Positions 33,003 through 35,071 of a DNA stretch of 35,071 nucleotides are shown here, piece after piece. A model generated the notes under the pieces. The model was not told the origin of the DNA, did no database searches, and saw only the letters and a list, made by a program, of their open reading frames with translations. The translations under genes were made by a program, and so were the position numbers. Origin of the DNA: DASYML01 sp036009045 (GTDB lineage: Bacteria; Acidobacteriota; Blastocatellia; Pyrinomonadales; Pyrinomonadaceae); NCBI GenBank assembly GCA_036009045.1, contig DASYML010000061.1:1-35071 (forward strand), given 5' to 3'. Within the stretch, counting starts at the first letter, position 1. Every line of letters begins with the position of its first letter.

Positions 33003-33081
33003 GAATTGATTCATTGGCTGATTGGCTCATTGGTCCAGTTATTCAATGAGCCAATCAGCCAATGAATCAATGAATCAATTC
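33003..33081. repeat. Long hairpin inside the tRNA array
   Basis: The 30-base left arm (33003-33032, begins GAATTGATTCATTGG) is matched by 33044-33081, which is the same arm complement with an 8-base internal duplication (AATCAATG). The loop holds TGGTCCA. It separates the first four tRNA genes from the rest and may be a terminator or small mobile repeat. Confidence 0.7.
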
Positions 33082-33085
33082 TTTC

Positions 33086-33163
33086 GGACTCGTAGCTCAG
33101 CGGAATGAGAGCGCAACCCTGCGGAGGTTGAGGTCGCACGTTCAAATCGTGCCGGGTCCACCA
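33086..33163 (+). tRNA. tRNA-Arg (GCG)
   Basis: The acceptor GGACTCG/CGGGTCC has a T-G pair and the D-arm is GCTC/GAGC. The anticodon stem CAACC/GGTTG holds loop CTGCGGA, so the anticodon is GCG. The T-arm is GCACG TTCAAAT CGTGC. Discriminator A and encoded CCA are present. GCG is unusual, because bacteria normally read CGU/CGC/CGA with ACG modified to inosine. Confidence 0.9.
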
Positions 33164-33169
33164 ATTTTT

Positions 33170-33245
33170 TACGGAGTCGCCAAACTGGTAAGGCCACTGT
33201 TTCTGAAACAGTCAATTGCAGGTTCGAGTCCTGCCTCCGTAGCCA
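33170..33245 (+). tRNA. tRNA-Gln (CTG), second copy
   Basis: The acceptor is TACGGAG/CTCCGTA and the D-arm GCC/GGC. The anticodon stem ACTGT/ACAGT holds loop TTCTGAA, anticodon CTG. The T-arm is GCAGG TTCGAGT CCTGC. Discriminator G and encoded CCA are present. The sequence is quite different from the tRNA-Gln at 18.0 kb. Confidence 0.92.
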
Positions 33246-33251
33246 ATTCAC

Positions 33252-33325
33252 GCCGACGTAGTCCAACTGGAAGAGACGCTTGTTTTAGAAACAGGATGTT
33301 GAGAGTTCGAATCTCTCCGTCGGTA
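33252..33325 (+). tRNA. tRNA with anticodon TAG (Leu by code), short variable loop
   Basis: The acceptor GCCGACG/CGTCGGT ends in a G-T pair. The anticodon stem CTTGT/ACAGG holds loop TTTAGAA, anticodon TAG. The variable loop is only five bases (ATGTT), whereas bacterial tRNA-Leu has a long arm. The T-arm is GAGAG TTCGAAT CTCTC. Discriminator A is present and CCA is not encoded. Which synthetase charges it is uncertain. Confidence 0.8.
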
Positions 33326-33339
33326 TCAAATGTTGATGT

Positions 33340-33428
33340 GCTGGAGTGGCGAAAAGGCAAACGCGCAGCGCTGAGGTTGCTGTGAGCCGGGCGGCTCAGT
33401 GTGGGTTCGAGTCCCACCTCCAGTACCA
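33340..33428 (+). tRNA. tRNA-Leu (GAG)
   Basis: The acceptor GCTGGAG/CTCCAGT has a terminal G-T pair and the D-arm is GCG/CGC. The anticodon stem CAGCG/TGCTG holds loop CTGAGGT, anticodon GAG. The long variable arm GAGCC/GGCTC is normal for Leu. The T-arm is GTGGG TTCGAGT CCCAC. Discriminator A and encoded CCA are present. Confidence 0.93.
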
Positions 33429-33444
33429 GTTTACTCTCGCCCGC

Positions 33445-33518
33445 GCGCGTGTAGCCCAACCGGTAGAGGCATCAGACTTAAAATCTGAGCAGTGTGAGTT
33501 CAAATCTCTCCACGCGCA
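33445..33518 (+). tRNA. tRNA with anticodon TAA (Leu by code), short variable loop
   Basis: The acceptor is GCGCGTG/CACGCGC and the D-arm GCC/GGC has GG in the loop. The anticodon stem TCAGA/TCTGA holds loop CTTAAAA, anticodon TAA. The variable loop is five bases (GCAGT), again too short for Leu. The T-stem has one T-T mismatch. Discriminator A is present and CCA is not encoded. Confidence 0.82.
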
Positions 33519-33542
33519 TAAAAAGTTTCCGCTTTATCTCAA

Positions 33543-33618
33543 GGGGCGTTTGGCAAGTCCGGTGAAGCCGCCTGATTTTCAATCAGGAGATGCGCGAGTT
33601 CAAATCTCGCACGCCCTA
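33543..33618 (+). tRNA. tRNA-Glu (TTC)
   Basis: The acceptor GGGGCGT/ACGCCCT has a terminal G-T pair and the D-arm is GGC/GCC. The anticodon stem CCTGA/TCAGG holds loop TTTTCAA, anticodon TTC. The T-arm is GCGAG TTCAAAT CTCGC. The base after the acceptor is A rather than the usual G, and CCA is not encoded. Confidence 0.88.
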
Positions 33619-33710
33619 TCAATTCGACGCCGCGCGGCTGCCAGCGCTTGTCTCTTTCACACATGAAAGATGTCGCGTTGGACCAATTATCGCGCGATGA
33701 CACTTTTGTG

Positions 33711-33785
33711 GTGACTATAGCTTAGCCGGACTAAAGCGCCTGTTTGTGGAACAGGAGAGCGAGAGTTCAAATCTCTCTAGTCACC
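33711..33785 (+). tRNA. tRNA-His (GTG)
   Basis: The acceptor is GTGACTA/TAGTCAC and the D-arm GCTT/AGC. The anticodon stem CCTGT/ACAGG holds loop TTGTGGA, anticodon GTG. The T-arm is GAGAG TTCAAAT CTCTC. Position 33710 is G and the discriminator is C, giving the histidine-specific G(-1):C73 pair. CCA is not encoded. Confidence 0.92.
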
Positions 33786-33796
33786 CTCGCTTCAAA

Positions 33797-33875
33797 GGCG
33801 CGTGAGGCCAGCCAGGCCCAGGCCAACTGATTCTCGATCAGTCATTCACCAATTCAAATCCGGTACGCGCCGCCA
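33797..33875 (+). tRNA. tRNA-Glu (CTC), imperfect T-stem
   Basis: The acceptor is GGCGCGT/ACGCGCC and the D-arm GGCC/GGCC. The anticodon stem ACTGA/TCAGT holds loop TTCTCGA, anticodon CTC. The T-stem ACCAA/CCGGT has only three good pairs around loop TTCAAAT. Discriminator G and encoded CCA are present. It may be decaying. Confidence 0.8.
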
Positions 33876-33903
33876 ACATTTTTCACACGCAAATTTTTCA
33901 CAC

Positions 33904-33975
33904 GGGACCGTGGCCGAGAGGTGAGGCACTTGCTTGTCAAGTAAGCTGATGACGGTTCGAGTCCGTTCGGTCCCG
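33904..33975 (+). tRNA. tRNA-Asp (GTC)
   Basis: The acceptor is GGGACCG/CGGTCCC and the D-arm GCC/GGC has GG in the loop. The anticodon stem CTTGC/GTAAG holds loop TTGTCAA, anticodon GTC. The T-arm is GACGG TTCGAGT CCGTT. Discriminator G is present, as expected for Asp; CCA is not encoded. Confidence 0.9.
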
Positions 33976-33986
33976 CTCGCTTATTT

Positions 33987-34060
33987 GGACCAGTAGCTAA
34001 GAGGCTTAAGGCAGCGGACTCTTAATCCGAAAATCGTGGGTTCAAATCCCACCTGGTCCA
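33987..34060 (+). tRNA. tRNA-Lys (CTT)
   Basis: The acceptor is GGACCAG/CTGGTCC. The anticodon stem (CGGA/TCCG plus a G-A mismatch) holds loop CTCTTAA, anticodon CTT. The T-arm is GTGGG TTCAAAT CCCAC. Discriminator A is present; CCA is not encoded. Confidence 0.88.
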
Positions 34061-34070
34061 TTTATTTCAA

Positions 34071-34144
34071 CGGGGTATGGTGTAACGTTAGCATCCGAGT
34101 CCTGGGAACTCGTGGCGTCAGTTCAATTCTGACTACCCCGACCA
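34071..34144 (+). tRNA. tRNA-Pro (TGG), C33 in loop
   Basis: The acceptor CGGGGTA/TACCCCG is typical of bacterial Pro, with discriminator A and encoded CCA. The anticodon stem CGAGT/ACTCG holds loop CCTGGGA, anticodon TGG, but position 33 is C instead of the near-universal U. The D-loop has no GG. The T-arm is GTCAG TTCAATT CTGAC. Confidence 0.78.
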
Positions 34145-34153
34145 TTCGTTCAA

Positions 34154-34231
34154 GCATCGTTGGTCCAGTCCGGCACAAGACGCGGCGTTGCCAGCGCCGA
34201 GACATCGGTTCAAATCCGATACGATGCTCCA
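34154..34231 (+). tRNA. tRNA-Gly (GCC)
   Basis: The acceptor is GCATCGT/ACGATGC and the D-arm GTC/GAC. The anticodon stem CGGCG/CGCCG holds loop TTGCCAG, anticodon GCC. The T-arm is ATCGG TTCAAAT CCGAT. Discriminator T is present, as in Gly tRNAs, with encoded CCA. Confidence 0.92.
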
Positions 34232-34246
34232 AAACCTTTTTCACGC

Positions 34247-34321
34247 GGGCGGTTAGCTTAACGGATTCAAAGCGGGTCGCTTCGAACGACTCAGATGCGG
34301 GTTCAAGTCCTGTACCGCCCT
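34247..34321 (+). tRNA. tRNA-Arg (TCG)
   Basis: The acceptor is GGGCGGT/ACCGCCC and the D-arm GCTT/AGC. The anticodon stem GGTCG/CGACT holds loop CTTCGAA, anticodon TCG. The T-arm is GCGGG TTCAAGT CCTGT. The base after the acceptor is T; CCA is not encoded. A TCG anticodon for CGA is rare where an inosine ACG tRNA exists. Confidence 0.87.
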
Positions 34322-34337
34322 CTCTCTATCTCACTTC

Positions 34338-34409
34338 GCGGGAGTGATGTAACCGGCAACATGCGAGTCTTCCAAACTCGGCTTGAGGGTTCGAGTCCCT
34401 TCTCCCGCT
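34338..34409 (+). tRNA. tRNA-Gly (TCC)
   Basis: The acceptor is GCGGGAG/CTCCCGC and the D-arm ATGT/ACAT has GG in the loop. The anticodon stem CGAGT/ACTCG holds loop CTTCCAA, anticodon TCC. The T-arm is GAGGG TTCGAGT CCCTT. Discriminator T is present; CCA is not encoded. Confidence 0.9.
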
Positions 34410-34431
34410 TCACACACAAAACTTTCCAGAC

Positions 34432-34505
34432 GCCCGTGTAGCTCAGACGGCCAGAGCGCAGCCCCGGTACGGTTGAGGTCACGAGTTCAACTCTCGTCAC
34501 GGGCT
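34432..34505 (+). tRNA. tRNA-Thr (GGT), C33 in loop
   Basis: The acceptor is GCCCGTG/CACGGGC and the D-arm GCTC/GAGC. The anticodon stem CAGCC/GGTTG holds loop CCGGTAC, giving anticodon GGT but with C at position 33 and C at 38. The T-arm is ACGAG TTCAACT CTCGT. The base after the acceptor is T; CCA is not encoded. Confidence 0.75.
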
Positions 34506-34523
34506 TCAAAATTTTATTCACAG

Positions 34524-34601
34524 GCATGTGTCGCCAAGTCTGGCCCAAGGCGACGGTTTGCAGAACCGTCATCGCCGGTTCAAATCCGGCCACATGCTCC
34601 A
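34524..34601 (+). tRNA. tRNA-Cys (GCA)
   Basis: The acceptor is GCATGTG/CACATGC and the D-arm GCC/GGC. The anticodon stem ACGGT/ACCGT holds loop TTGCAGA, anticodon GCA. The T-arm is GCCGG TTCAAAT CCGGC. Discriminator T is present, as expected for Cys, with encoded CCA. Confidence 0.92.
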
Positions 34602-34621
34602 ATTTTAAAAGTGCGCCGCAA

Positions 34622-34694
34622 GTCAGTACCGCCTGCGGTAGCGGGCGGGTCGTTGTTGTGTTAATACCCGCCGGCTACCGCAGACGGTACTGAC
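34622..34694. repeat. 29-bp inverted repeat after the tRNA array
   Basis: The left arm (34622-34650, begins GTCAGTACCGCCTGCGG) matches the complement of 34666-34694 at 27 of 29 positions, with a 15-base loop. It looks like a dispersed palindromic (REP/MITE-like) element. Confidence 0.75.
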
Positions 34695-34710
34695 AGAAAA
34701 CTTCAATCTT

Positions 34711-34758
34711 AGAGCGGGGCCGCTCGCGCCCGCGAGTTTTCCTCACGCCCGCTCTTTG
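34711..34758 (+). terminator. Hairpin downstream of the tRNA array
   Basis: AGAGCGGG (34711-34718) pairs with CCCGCTCT (34748-34755), and CTCGCG/CGCGAG lies inside. TTTG follows. The outer stem word resembles that of the terminator at 32383, which lies before the array. Confidence 0.5.
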
Positions 34759-34836
34759 TCCAAATCCGTCCTCGCCCGATGCGAAGGACCGCTCAGGGTC
34801 TCGCGCTTAATTTAATGAAAGGAGGTGCCGAGTCAA

Positions 34837-35071
34837 ATGGCACTAAACGGTAGAGTCTTACTGCTCAATCAAACTTACGAACCGCTCGGCACCGTCGGCG
34901 TGGCGCGGGCGATTACGATGGTCTACAAGAACACCGTGGCGGTAGAGGAATGGGACGGGAATCGCGTCCTGCACACGACGCGCGAGGAATATCGCGTGCC
35001 GTCCGTCATACGCCGCCACACTTACATCAACGTGCGCAGACGCCGCGAGGCTTCGGGCATGAAGCGCCTGC
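34837..35071 (+). CDS. HNH endonuclease family protein, N-terminal part (cut by window edge)
   Basis: The ATG at 34837 follows AAAGGAGGTG with good spacing. Seventy-eight codons are open to the window end without a stop. The sequence RVLLLNQTYEPLGTVGVARAI and PSVIRRHTYINVRRRR matches the N-terminus of stand-alone HNH endonucleases of the McrA-like group, in which a VLNQxYEPL start precedes the zinc-binding HNH domain. The catalytic motif lies beyond the window. It directly follows the tRNA array. HNH genes are frequent passengers of tRNA arrays and phages, but many chromosomes carry this family as well. Confidence 0.82.
   Translation, partial: MALNGRVLLLNQTYEPLGTVGVARAITMVYKNTVAVEEWDGNRVLHTTREEYRVPSVIRRHTYINVRRRREASGMKRL

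Noticed and set aside
33619..33709. A further tRNA in the 90-base gap between Glu(TTC) and His
   Set aside because: A hairpin TCTTTC...GAAAGA exists, but there is no T-loop (TTCRANT) or acceptor pairing around it.

Overview
The window looks like a chromosomal segment from a Gram-negative bacterium of moderately high GC, most likely an acidobacterium of the Blastocatellia type. That placement is an inference. It rests on lipid A genes (lpxA, lpxB, lpxD), many dispersed palindromic repeats built on CTCTGTG/CACAGAG words, a Tes-like radical SAM protein of the kind linked to membrane-spanning lipids, and the general gene mix. No rRNA or other decisive marker is present.

Layout. 1-4.1 kb: a SAM methyltransferase with a C-terminal beta-sandwich, an RsiV/PdaC-like lipoprotein and a PIG-V-like membrane mannosyltransferase. 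4.2-7.8 kb: lpxB on the + strand converging on lpxA-lpxD on the - strand, with two repeat elements between them. 7.9-11.7 kb: a very large protein joining an alpha/beta hydrolase to a CHAT caspase-like protease, with a Lys/Ser-rich tail. 12.4-17.2 kb: two radical SAM genes on the + strand, separated by two small exported proteins. 17.3-18.1 kb: an orphan histidine-kinase dimerisation domain and tRNA-Gln. 18.3-21.5 kb: a lodB-lodA pair, a flavoprotein and a CTQ amino-acid oxidase. 21.9-25 kb: an SGNH hydrolase, a GT2 glycosyltransferase and a small exported protein. 25.4-29.5 kb: an APC permease and an exo-beta-glucosaminidase-like GH2. 29.8-31.8 kb: an Rrf2 regulator, thioredoxin and a quinone oxidoreductase, with two matching palindromic operators in front of the first two. 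32.0-32.6 kb: no convincing protein, but a consensus promoter, a possible pseudoknotted RNA, a strong terminator and a nested 130-nt rod-like fold. 32.6-34.6 kb: twenty tRNA genes with twenty different anticodons, followed by palindromes and the start of an HNH endonuclease gene cut by the window edge.

The observations most worth pursuing are: the dense tRNA array, with class-I-shaped tRNA-Leu genes and non-inosine Arg anticodons; the hydrolase-CHAT fusion; the Tes-like radical SAM protein; the Rrf2/thioredoxin redox regulon with twin operators; the candidate structured RNAs beside the array; and a roughly five-fold excess of the palindrome TGGNCCA across the whole window. All positions and motifs were read by eye. 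Family assignments rest on remembered motifs, not on searches.
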